A stretch of 64,000 bases of DNA from Sulfitobacter indolifex (GTDB taxonomy: Bacteria > Pseudomonadota > Alphaproteobacteria > Rhodobacterales > Rhodobacteraceae), in NCBI RefSeq assembly GCF_022788655.1, contig NZ_CP084951.1, positions 2,542,001-2,606,000 of the forward strand, read 5' to 3'. Positions 51,600-59,831 of this stretch are shown one piece after another. Position numbers and translations under genes: made by a program. The notes beneath the pieces were generated by a model. The model saw only the letters and a program-made list of their open reading frames with translations, searched no databases and was not told the DNA's origin. The number at the start of each line of letters is the position of its first letter. Within the stretch, counting starts at the first letter, position 1.

Positions 51600-53840
51600 T
51601 CAATCGCTGCCGCGCACGGCGATTTGGGCGTCTGCAGCGGGGCGGAACTTCAGCTGGATGACAAAGATCAACGCCGCAATCGCGATGCCGATCAGGTCGG
51701 TAACCAAACCGCCTGCGATCATGCACAGCGCCGCGAGAACCAGACCTAACCGGATGAACCACGCGGCCAAGCTGCCCGCGAACCACCCCTGCATCCCCGA
51801 GGACAGCAGATAGACCCCAAAGACCGCCGTGACGCCTGCACGGATCACCTCGAACCATGTGCCGTCCATCAAGATCGCGCCGTTGTAGAAGAACATGAAG
51901 GGCACGATGAAGGCCGAGATGCCGATCTTGAAGGACGCCACCGAAGTCTCCATCGGGTTGGCCCCCGATATCCCCGCCGCCGCATAACTGGCCAGCGCCA
52001 CCGGGGGCGTGATGGCCGAGACCACGGCGAAGTAGAAGACAAAGAAGTGCGCCGTCAGCAGCGGAATGCCCAGTTGTACCAAGCCCGGTGCCACAACCGA
52101 CGCCGCCACCGCATAGGCCGCCGTGGTGGGCATGCCCATCCCCAGCAGGATCGCGATACACATGGCAAAGAACAAGGCGAGGAACTGGCTCGCCTCGGCC
52201 AATCCCAGCAGCACTGATGAGAAACGCGCGCCAACGCCGGTCAGGCTGATGACGCCAACGATGATACCGGCACAGGCACAGACCGCGATGATCTGGATCG
52301 ACATGATCCCGGCAAGGTCAAAGGCTTTGACAATGCTGCGCAGCCCCATGCGGAAGGGTGTGAACCACGAGACAACCGCCGCCGCCGCCGTCGCCAGCGT
52401 GCCCGCACGGATGATCGAATAGCCCATGAACAGCGCATAGATCAGAATGATAATTGGGATGAACAGGAACACTCGGCGCATCATATCGCGCAGCTTGGGC
52501 AGTTCTTCAGAACGCATGCCGCGCATGCCCAGTTTGGCCGCCTCGAAATCCACCATAAAGTAGATCGACACGAAGTAGAGCACCGCCGGGATGATCGCCG
52601 CCACGGCGATATCCGTATAGGGAATGCCCGTGATCTCGGCCATGATGAAGGCACCCGCCCCCATGATCGGCGGCATGATTTGCCCACCGGTAGACGCCGC
52701 AGCCTCAACCGCGCCTGCGGTGCGCGCCGGGTAGCCGACTTTTTTCATCAGCGGAATGGTTAACGACCCTGTCGCCACCACATTGCCCGCCGAGGTGCCG
52801 TTGATCATGCCCATGAGGCCCGAGGCAAAGATCGCGACCTTTGCCGGACCACCGCGCGAACGGCCCGCCACGGCAAAGGCGAAATTGACGAAGTAGTCTC
52901 CCACTTTCGACGCCTGAAGGAAGGCGGCAAAGATGATGAACAAGATGATATAGGTCGAGGATACTGCCGTGGTCGGTCCAAGGATACCAGCGTCGGTGTA
53001 GACTTGGCTAAAGAACCGCGTCCACTGGATGTTGGGCGCATTTAGGAAGCCCGGCAACATGTCCCCGACAAAGACGTAGATTAGGAAGATGCCCGAGATC
53101 ACGATCAACGCAAGCCCGGCCACGCGGCGCGTCAGCTCCATGATCAACGCGGTACCCGCAACAGCGGCGATGGAAATGCCGATGGGCGCAAAGGGTGTGC
53201 CCGTCGAGTTGCGCATCAAGGTGCTGTACATGGTGATCAGATAGATCGCCACGGCGACGCCACAGACAGACAAAAGCAGGTCCGCAGGGGAGACTTGCCC
53301 CCGCTCACGGCCCCGTAGCCAGCCGACAACAATGCCGATGGCGGTCGCGGCCACCAGCGGCAGACCGTAGTGGTAAATTTCAAGGTTCTTGAACTCGGGG
53401 CTCATACCGTTCCACTGCACCCCAGAGGCGATCTGGCTGGCGATACCCCATGCGGTCCAGATGGCATAAAGCGCCGGGATCATCGCTGCCCATGCCACGA
53501 AATCCAGTGGATGACGGCCCTGCCCCGTGCCCTCATCGACAAAACCGCGGGCGGAATAGAGCGTAAAGCCAAGGATCAGCGCGCCCGCGATGTGCACGAT
53601 GCGGAAGTTCCATGTCTCCATCGGGAAGGTCGGCAAAAGCGGGATGCGGATGCCGGTCAACTCGCCAATCGACATGCCGTTCAGCGCGGCCATGTGGAAG
53701 AACGCATAGATGGCCGACATGGCCGCGACGACCAGATAGGTGCGCCCGGTGAATATGCGACGATTGCCCTCTACGGGTTCGTCATCAACCCCTTCGGCGA
53801 CAATCGGGCCTTGGGGGTCGGCGCTATGCGGGTCTGTCAT
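51600..53840 (-). CDS. TRAP transporter fused permease (4TM/12TM)
   Basis: Encodes 746 residues from the ATG at 53840 (GGGAGCTTCC before it). Many membrane helices. The N-terminal part is DctQ-like; the large DctM part has GLMGMINGTSAGNVVATGSLTIPLMKKVGY, AAASTGGQIMPPIMGAGAFIMAE and MGMPTTAAYAVAASVVAPGLVQLGIPLLTAHFFVFYFAVVSAITPPVALASYAAAGI, typical of TAXI-TRAP fused permeases. Uses a sodium or proton gradient. Pairs with the receptor gene upstream. Confidence 0.94.
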   Translation of the reverse strand: MTDPHSADPQGPIVAEGVDDEPVEGNRRIFTGRTYLVVAAMSAIYAFFHMAALNGMSIGELTGIRIPLLPTFPMETWNFRIVHIAGALILGFTLYSARGFVDEGTGQGRHPLDFVAWAAMIPALYAIWTAWGIASQIASGVQWNGMSPEFKNLEIYHYGLPLVAATAIGIVVGWLRGRERGQVSPADLLLSVCGVAVAIYLITMYSTLMRNSTGTPFAPIGISIAAVAGTALIMELTRRVAGLALIVISGIFLIYVFVGDMLPGFLNAPNIQWTRFFSQVYTDAGILGPTTAVSSTYIILFIIFAAFLQASKVGDYFVNFAFAVAGRSRGGPAKVAIFASGLMGMINGTSAGNVVATGSLTIPLMKKVGYPARTAGAVEAAASTGGQIMPPIMGAGAFIMAEITGIPYTDIAVAAIIPAVLYFVSIYFMVDFEAAKLGMRGMRSEELPKLRDMMRRVFLFIPIIILIYALFMGYSIIRAGTLATAAAAVVSWFTPFRMGLRSIVKAFDLAGIMSIQIIAVCACAGIIVGVISLTGVGARFSSVLLGLAEASQFLALFFAMCIAILLGMGMPTTAAYAVAASVVAPGLVQLGIPLLTAHFFVFYFAVVSAITPPVALASYAAAGISGANPMETSVASFKIGISAFIVPFMFFYNGAILMDGTWFEVIRAGVTAVFGVYLLSSGMQGWFAGSLAAWFIRLGLVLAALCMIAGGLVTDLIGIAIAALIFVIQLKFRPAADAQIAVRGSD

Positions 53841-53850
53841 GGAAGCTCCC

Positions 53851-53930
53851 TTTCCCGACACTCATGCGGGATGTTTCCCGACGATCATGCGGGATGATGG
53901 CAAGATGCCGCCCCGATTAGGGACGGCATG
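53851..53930 (-). repeat. Tandem 23-bp duplication and hairpin between TRAP receptor and permease genes
   Basis: Two directly adjacent 23-bp units (53851-53873 and 53874-53896) differ at only two positions. Each contains CCCG/CGGG arms. Next to them (53905-53929) a hairpin with arms ATGCCG/CGGCAT encloses CCC/GGG. The unit touches the permease ribosome-binding site. Such gaps often set a higher receptor-to-permease ratio. Confidence 0.7.
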
Positions 53931-53951
53931 CAAGTTTGTCTAGGCGTTAGC

Positions 53952-54932
53952 TTAGTTGCCGTAGATCATGTCGTCGGAAATGTCGGCATTCGCGTTCTCT
54001 TTGAACCATGCCGCTGCACCGGGGTGCCATTTCAGGACTTTGTTCTTGTCCCAGTTCTCAGGCAGGGTCGACGCCGCCGCTTTGTGGATGCCGGTCATAC
54101 GCTCGTTGTCAGACATTACCACGTCGACAGCCGCCTTCACGAAGGATTCCGGCAGATCGCAGTTGGCAATCGCGAAGTTCCACATGGAGACCGACCGCGC
54201 GTCTGCTTCGAGCGTGGTATAGGTGCTGGCTTTGATTGAGAAGTCAGATACCGGGAATTCCTCAAGCAGTTTGGCCTGCTCTTCTTCGGTGAACTCGATG
54301 ATGTTCACATCCGTCTGCACTTCCAACTGGCTGACCGCTGGCACAGGCACGCCTGCGGCGAATGCGATCACGTCCAGCAGACCATCCTGCAACTGGCCAC
54401 CCAGATCGGTCCAACCGCCGTTGCGGCGCTCATACTCGACGCCGAGCGTGTCCATCATGCGCGGGAAATAGGTGTCAGAAGTGGAGCCCGCCGGACCAAA
54501 GCCGATCTTGGCACCTGCCGGAATGTCGCTGACCTTTTCGATGCCCGAGGACGCCAGTGCGGTCACCGAGAACGGTGTCTGGTACATCGGGAACATCGCG
54601 CAGGCTTGGGTCATTTCCAGACCGGGTGCGATGGGGTTGGTGCCTGCCAGCGATTCCGCGGCGGGGCCCATTGTGGTCATGCCGAAGGCCGCCTCGCCCG
54701 TGTGGACCAGCGCCATGTTCTGCATCGGGCCGCCGGTGACTTCGCCGCCGCCTGTCAGGCCCAGTTCTTTCGCCACAAGGTTCGCCCAGCCGGAGCCATA
54801 TGCGAAATAGGTGCCGCCTTGGCTGGCTGTGCCGACAGTAAAGCTGCTGGGCCAGTCGGATTTATCAACGTCCTGTGCGACGGCAGCGCCTGCCAAAATA
54901 GTGCTGGCGGCGAGGATTGCGGTGAATTTCAT
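53952..54932 (-). CDS. TAXI-family TRAP solute receptor
   Basis: Encodes 326 residues: signal peptide (FTAILAASTILAGAAVAQ), then the TAXI pattern SFTVGTASQGGTYFAYGSGWANLVAKELGL and MVHTGEAAFG-like ALVHTGEAAFGMTTMGPAAES. TAXI receptors deliver a ligand (often a carboxylate) to the fused permease. The ligand is unknown here. First gene of the pair; the permease follows 111 bases later. Confidence 0.94.
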   Translation of the reverse strand: MKFTAILAASTILAGAAVAQDVDKSDWPSSFTVGTASQGGTYFAYGSGWANLVAKELGLTGGGEVTGGPMQNMALVHTGEAAFGMTTMGPAAESLAGTNPIAPGLEMTQACAMFPMYQTPFSVTALASSGIEKVSDIPAGAKIGFGPAGSTSDTYFPRMMDTLGVEYERRNGGWTDLGGQLQDGLLDVIAFAAGVPVPAVSQLEVQTDVNIIEFTEEEQAKLLEEFPVSDFSIKASTYTTLEADARSVSMWNFAIANCDLPESFVKAAVDVVMSDNERMTGIHKAAASTLPENWDKNKVLKWHPGAAAWFKENANADISDDMIYGN

Positions 54933-55248
54933 GTCTCTCTCCCTTGGTTGATCTTACTGAGTGTCGGCACAAGATTCCGCGCTCAGCTGCTGTGTTCAGC
55001 TTGCCGCGCCAATTAAGAGTACTCTAACCCTCAGTGGCAAGTCCGAAAATGCCACGGGTCCAAAGTTGGGGAATAAACAAGCGCTTAGCAGAGCGATTGG
55101 GTCAAAATGTCCCGCGCCTCTCTGACTGAGCAGTTTGGAGATACAAGGTGAGCCGCATTTCCCGGCAGGTGTTCTATCTCACATCAGGGGCGGCTTAACG
55201 CTGCGCCGCTTATCACAGCATTAAGCCGCCCCCGCCTGTTTGCCTGCA
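54933..55248. promoter_or_regulatory. 316-base gap with TAXI promoter region and palindromes
   Basis: No gene seen. Close to the receptor gene is a perfect 10-bp palindrome AGAGTACTCT (55017-55026). Next comes an inverted repeat GTGGCA-N10-TGCCAC (55034-55055), about 100 bases from the start codon, operator-like. The left-over part leads to a long inverted repeat (55187-55232) after the RND gene stop. Promoter elements were not resolved. Confidence 0.5.
55187..55232 (-). terminator. Long hairpin after the second RND pump gene
   Basis: A 12-bp perfect stem (GGGGCGGCTTAA, 55187-55198, with TTAAGCCGCCCC, 55221-55232) is extended by GCTG/CAGC inside a 22-base loop. It starts 17 bases after the RND stop on the reverse strand. 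No T-run, but the size suggests a transcript end or mRNA 3' protection. Confidence 0.6.
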
Positions 55249-58200
55249 TTACGCCGCAGCCAGTTCTTGATCCAACTGCCGCGACGCGGCACCCGGTACA
55301 GGCGAAAGCGGCGCCAAAACTCGGTAAAGCACCGGCGTCAGAAAGAGGGTGAAAACGGTGGCAAATCCAAGCCCGCCCACCATCACCCATCCCACGGCAA
55401 TTCGCGCTTCTGCGCCGGCACCCGTGGCCGCGATCAGAGGCACACCGCCCAAAACAGTCGAGACCATCGTCATCATCACAGGCCGCAAACGCAGCCGCAT
55501 GGCACTGCGGATGGCCGCATCAACCGTGGCCCCCGCCTCGCGCAATTGGTTGGCGAATTCCACGATCAGGATGCCGTTCTTGGCCATGATACCGATCAAC
55601 AGCACCAGACCGATCTGGCTGTAGTAGTTCAGGCTGCCGCCCGTCACGGCGATTGCCACCACCGCAGCGCCCAGCCCGAAGGGCACGGCGAGCATGATAA
55701 CGGCAGCAGAGATCAGGCTTTCGAACTGCGCTGACAGCACCAAGAGCACGATGAGGAACGCAATGCCGAAGACCATATAGATGCCGTTCTCTGCCGTCTC
55801 TAGGCTGGCCGCTTCGCCGGTGAACACAAGGGTCACCCCCTCATCTAACACTTCGCGGGCCAGTTCCTCCAGCGCCGCTGCTGCCTCGCCCATATCGACC
55901 CCGCTGGGCAGGGCCGCTTGGACGGCGACGGCGCGGTTGCCTGCTTCGCGACTGACCCGCGACAGGCCCGCCACCTGTTCAAACTGCGCCACGCTGGACA
56001 GGGGCAGGAAACTGCCCGTATCGCCACGCAGAGATACGGTGTTGAGGTCGGCAGGATCGTTGATCGGGCGGCCACCCGGTTCAACCTGCACGGTGATCTC
56101 TTCGCCGTTGAGAAACACCTCTGCGGCCTCTACCCCGGCGGTCATGGCGCTGATCGTGGCGTCGATCTCAGAGGGGGTCAGCCCATACTCGCGCGCAAGA
56201 TCGGCATTGATCGTTACCTCAATCTCAGGGACATAGGCTTCTTCGCTAAGCTGCGCGCTTGAAAACAGCGCGGGCTGCGCCTGCATGGCGGTAACCAGCT
56301 TTTCTGCCTGCGCGGTCAGCAGCGCAGGGTCTGTGCCCGTTACCGCCGCGGTCAACCCCGAGCCCCCGCCCCGAATGCCAAGACTGTTGGGCGAGCGTGC
56401 AGAAACGGTGAGGCCGGTGATCGCCTGAAACTCGCGGTTGAGTTCGGCCATGATCTCTTCTTGCGAGCGGTCCCGCTCTGACCAATCGGAAAGCTTCACG
56501 ATAACAAAGGCCGATGTCCCCCCGCCAAGCCCGACGATAGATTGTACCGCCGCAGCCTCACCGCTTTCGACATAGGGGGCCACCATGCTTTCGATCTGCT
56601 GCACCTGCTGATCGGTAAAGCTGGATGACACACCCGAAGGCGCACGGGCCCGAACCATGAAGGCACCCCGGTCTTCGGTTGGGGTCAACGCACTGTTGAG
56701 CGTGCCATAGAGTGAGATTGAAAAGACCCCAAAGCACAGCGCCAGCGCAACGACCAAGATCGGCAACGCGAGCGCGCGGTCCACCAGCCAAAGCAAGCCA
56801 CGACCCAGCAGGCTGGCATCGCCCTCAGAGCCCTCCTTCACGGGTTCCCCGGTGCGGCCCGGGTCCAATACGGCGGCCAGCATAGGGACCAGCGTCAACG
56901 CCACGAAAGACGAGATCGTCACGCAGAAAGCCAGTACAAAGCCGAACTCAAGGAAAATGCCCCCCGCCTGCCCCGGCAGGAACGAGATCGGGATAAAGAC
57001 CGCCGCCAATGTGGCCGTGGTTGAGATGACGGCGAAGAAGACTTCATTCGCCCCCTCGGCTGCCGCCGCGTACCGCCCCAACCCTTCTTGCCGTTTGCGC
57101 ACAACGTTTTCGACTACGACAATGGCGTCATCAACGACCATGCCGGTGGCCAAGACCAAGGCCAACAGCGTGATTGTGTTAACCGAAAATCCCGCCATCC
57201 AAATCGCCGCCAATGTCCCGATCAGCGCCACCGGAATGGTCAGCGCCGGGATTAGCACCGCCCGCCACGAGCGTAGGAATGCGTAAAGCACCAGCACCAC
57301 GATCACCACGGCCAGCAGGATTGAACTGACCACCTCATTCAGCGCCTGTTCGACATAGATGCCGTCATCGGCCGTCGTGACCATCTGCACCCCATCGGGC
57401 ATGTCCAACTGCAAATCTGCCAAGGCGGCAGCAACGTCCTGGCTGATGGTCAGCGTATTTGCGACCGACTGGCGATAGACGTTGATCGCCACCGCAGCTT
57501 GGCCATTCACCCGCGAGAAAACCGTACGGTCCACGGCAGTCAACTGCACCAACGCCACGTCGCTCAACCGGGTATTCTTGTCGATCCGCAGGCTGGCGAT
57601 GTCTTCGACCAACACATCTTCGGAAGCGAGTTTTAAAGTCAGTTTCTGATCTGCACTTTCCAGCGAGCCAAGGGCCGCGCTGTTATCAAGCTGTGCCAAA
57701 GCGGTGGAGACATCCTCAACCGTGAGCCCGCGCCCCGTCAGTGCGGTCATGTTCAACCGCACGAGATACTCATACTCCTGCGTGCCCGCGACCTCGACCG
57801 TGGCGATCCCGTCAATGCCACCCAATTCGGTGGCAACGCGGTCTTCGGCCAGCCGAGACAGGTCTTCAAGGCTGGCCGTGCCATAAAGGGCAACACGAAT
57901 GATCGGATCGGCGTCTGCATCGTTTTTGCTAACCGCCGGCTCCAGATCCTCAGGCAATTGCCGGCTAAGCCCTGCCACGATCTCGCGCGCCTCATTCGAG
58001 GCTGTGTTGATATCCACGGATGACGACAGTTCCAGCGTAATCCGCGAGCTGCCAAAGCTGGACTGAGAAGAGATCGCCTCAACCCCTTCTAGCGCGCTTA
58101 ACGCATCCTCAAGCACCGCGGTGACTTCGGTATCGACCGTTTCAGGCGCGGCATTCTCATAGGTGGTGCGCACCGACAGCACGGGCTGGTCGACATTGGG

Positions 58201-58332
58201 CATCTCACGAATATCGACGCCAAGGTAGGCGGCAGCGCCCGCGATGATGATCAACAGGTTCAGCACAACCGCCAAGACAGGCCGCTTAACGAACAGGCTG
58301 GAAAAGCCTGCTTTGGGCGCGGGACTACTCAT
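55249..58332 (-). CDS. Second RND efflux pump inner-membrane transporter
   Basis: Encodes 1027 residues with the AcrB-like duplicated layout: N-terminal helix (VLAVVLNLLIIIAGAAAYLGV), TM4 relay LATGMVVDDAIVVVENVVRKR with paired Asp residues, a second half starting around 530, and the C-terminal MTMVSTVLGGVPLIAATGAGAEAR block. It belongs to the HAE-1 multidrug type. Overlaps its adaptor gene by 8 bases. No outer-membrane factor gene nearby. Confidence 0.93.
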   Translation of the reverse strand: MSSPAPKAGFSSLFVKRPVLAVVLNLLIIIAGAAAYLGVDIREMPNVDQPVLSVRTTYENAAPETVDTEVTAVLEDALSALEGVEAISSQSSFGSSRITLELSSSVDINTASNEAREIVAGLSRQLPEDLEPAVSKNDADADPIIRVALYGTASLEDLSRLAEDRVATELGGIDGIATVEVAGTQEYEYLVRLNMTALTGRGLTVEDVSTALAQLDNSAALGSLESADQKLTLKLASEDVLVEDIASLRIDKNTRLSDVALVQLTAVDRTVFSRVNGQAAVAINVYRQSVANTLTISQDVAAALADLQLDMPDGVQMVTTADDGIYVEQALNEVVSSILLAVVIVVLVLYAFLRSWRAVLIPALTIPVALIGTLAAIWMAGFSVNTITLLALVLATGMVVDDAIVVVENVVRKRQEGLGRYAAAAEGANEVFFAVISTTATLAAVFIPISFLPGQAGGIFLEFGFVLAFCVTISSFVALTLVPMLAAVLDPGRTGEPVKEGSEGDASLLGRGLLWLVDRALALPILVVALALCFGVFSISLYGTLNSALTPTEDRGAFMVRARAPSGVSSSFTDQQVQQIESMVAPYVESGEAAAVQSIVGLGGGTSAFVIVKLSDWSERDRSQEEIMAELNREFQAITGLTVSARSPNSLGIRGGGSGLTAAVTGTDPALLTAQAEKLVTAMQAQPALFSSAQLSEEAYVPEIEVTINADLAREYGLTPSEIDATISAMTAGVEAAEVFLNGEEITVQVEPGGRPINDPADLNTVSLRGDTGSFLPLSSVAQFEQVAGLSRVSREAGNRAVAVQAALPSGVDMGEAAAALEELAREVLDEGVTLVFTGEAASLETAENGIYMVFGIAFLIVLLVLSAQFESLISAAVIMLAVPFGLGAAVVAIAVTGGSLNYYSQIGLVLLIGIMAKNGILIVEFANQLREAGATVDAAIRSAMRLRLRPVMMTMVSTVLGGVPLIAATGAGAEARIAVGWVMVGGLGFATVFTLFLTPVLYRVLAPLSPVPGAASRQLDQELAAA

Positions 58333-59506
58333 TTATTGTGGGCTCCTGCGCGTTTTGCCGGGCCGCTGCACGACCTTCGGTATCTGCCCGTGCCAATTGC
58401 AACGTCTGCACCTGCCCGCCTTCGCGCAGCTTTTGCACCCCTTCGACGACGATCTGATCGCCCACGGCAAGCGCACCATCGACCCAGACGCGATCATCCA
58501 AACGGTGCCGAATGGTGACGGGCACGCGGCGCACAGTGCCTTCCTCAGCCACGAAAACAGACGCACCCTCACGGCTCCACGAGATCGACAGCGCCGAAAT
58601 CGCAGGCATCGCCGCTTGCTCTTCGATCAGCACCACATTGGCGATCATCCCATGCCGCAGCCCGGCGACATCCCCCTGAAGCTGCGCCTCAACATCGATC
58701 AGGCGGGTTGTCGTATCAATTTCGGTATCGATGGCGGTGATCTGGCCTTTGAATACCCGCCCAATTCGAGAGGGCAGCAGCACATCGACCATCAGGCCCG
58801 GCTCCAGCACAGCAACGGCGCTTTCAGGCAGCGAGAAGCCAACCTTCAACTGCTCGGGCACGCTGACCGTGGTGATCTGCGCATTGGCGTTCAAGTAGTC
58901 ACCCAAGCGCGCGTCCATCAGCCCAACCACCCCTTCGATCGGGGCGCGGACGATGCGGCGATCAAGCTCCAGCTCTGCACGGTCGACCGCCACCTGCGCG
59001 ATGTTCGCCGCTGTCTGCGCCTCTTGCACCTGTACCGAGGTCACGGCCACGGACCCTGTCGAACTCAACCGCTGCACACGCTCTAGCGCATTTTGCGCCT
59101 CGGTGAGCGACGCTTTTGCACTGGCCAAATCCAGCGTTTGAGTCCGCTGCTCCAACCGCAGCAGCGGCGCGTCTGCGGCCACCCTGTCACCCGGCGCGAC
59201 CAGCAATTCTTCGACTTGGCCGCTGGCCTCTGCCACCACCGCCACACGCGCTGTGGATTCAATCGTGCCGACGGCCTGATACTCCAACGCATAGGGGCTG
59301 AGGTCGACAGGCTGCATGGTCACCATAGCGGCGCGGCTTCCGCCCGCTCGGCCCCCACCTTGACGCCCACCCGGTGCGGTGCCTGCGCCGGTTTCTTCAG
59401 TCGCCGCCGCCCCGTCCGAGGGCATCAGCCTGTCACCAAAGAGCCAATAGGTAACAGCAGCCACGGCCATCAGGCCGAGCAATAACTCCGCAATTCGCTT
59501 CATCAT
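58325..59506 (-). CDS. Second RND periplasmic adaptor (membrane fusion protein)
   Basis: Encodes 393 residues from the ATG at 59506 (a second ATG follows directly). An N-terminal membrane anchor (about 4-22), a Gly/Arg-rich linker (about 40-58), then barrel-sandwich (VVAEASGQVEELLVAPGDRV, RIVRAPIEGVVGLMDARLGDYL), hairpin and beta-barrel domains. Resembles MexH/HlyD-like adaptors. Upstream of and overlapping the RND gene; no TetR gene beside this pair. Confidence 0.9.
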   Translation of the reverse strand: MMKRIAELLLGLMAVAAVTYWLFGDRLMPSDGAAATEETGAGTAPGGRQGGGRAGGSRAAMVTMQPVDLSPYALEYQAVGTIESTARVAVVAEASGQVEELLVAPGDRVAADAPLLRLEQRTQTLDLASAKASLTEAQNALERVQRLSSTGSVAVTSVQVQEAQTAANIAQVAVDRAELELDRRIVRAPIEGVVGLMDARLGDYLNANAQITTVSVPEQLKVGFSLPESAVAVLEPGLMVDVLLPSRIGRVFKGQITAIDTEIDTTTRLIDVEAQLQGDVAGLRHGMIANVVLIEEQAAMPAISALSISWSREGASVFVAEEGTVRRVPVTIRHRLDDRVWVDGALAVGDQIVVEGVQKLREGGQVQTLQLARADTEGRAAARQNAQEPTINE

Positions 59507-59831
59507 AATGTCTTTCAGGTTAACCGACTTGCAGGTAAAACGTGGGACGGGAAAATTTCCGTCGCTCGAAAGTGCGATTTTTTCTGTTTTTACCATCTAG
59601 CGGCAAAACGGGCCGACCGCGCCGCATGAAACCTGCAGCGGGGGCAAGCGAAATCTCAAGCCCCACATTGTTGAGCAACCAGCACCCCCTTACCGCTGGC
59701 CTGCCCGCTTGGTGCCAACTTCACCCCCGACAAGATCGCAAATGAGCAGCGTTTCATCGTTGCCATCGCGGCACCCCCCTATCTGCAGACGGGCGCGCTC
59801 GTGGCTTGGCCGGTATCTACGACTGGCCCTC
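59507..59831. promoter_or_regulatory. 325-base gap upstream of the second efflux operon
   Basis: No gene with family features seen. An 18-bp near-palindrome with arms GACGG (59546-59550) and CCGTC (59559-59563) lies 40-57 bases before the adaptor start and may be an operator. Short open frames in the rest overlap the kinase gene or lack ribosome-binding sites, and I regard them as chance. Confidence 0.4.

Noticed and set aside
59542..59745. Small forward open frame in the gap before the second efflux operon
   Set aside because: Lacks a ribosome-binding site; Arg/Pro-rich composition looks random.
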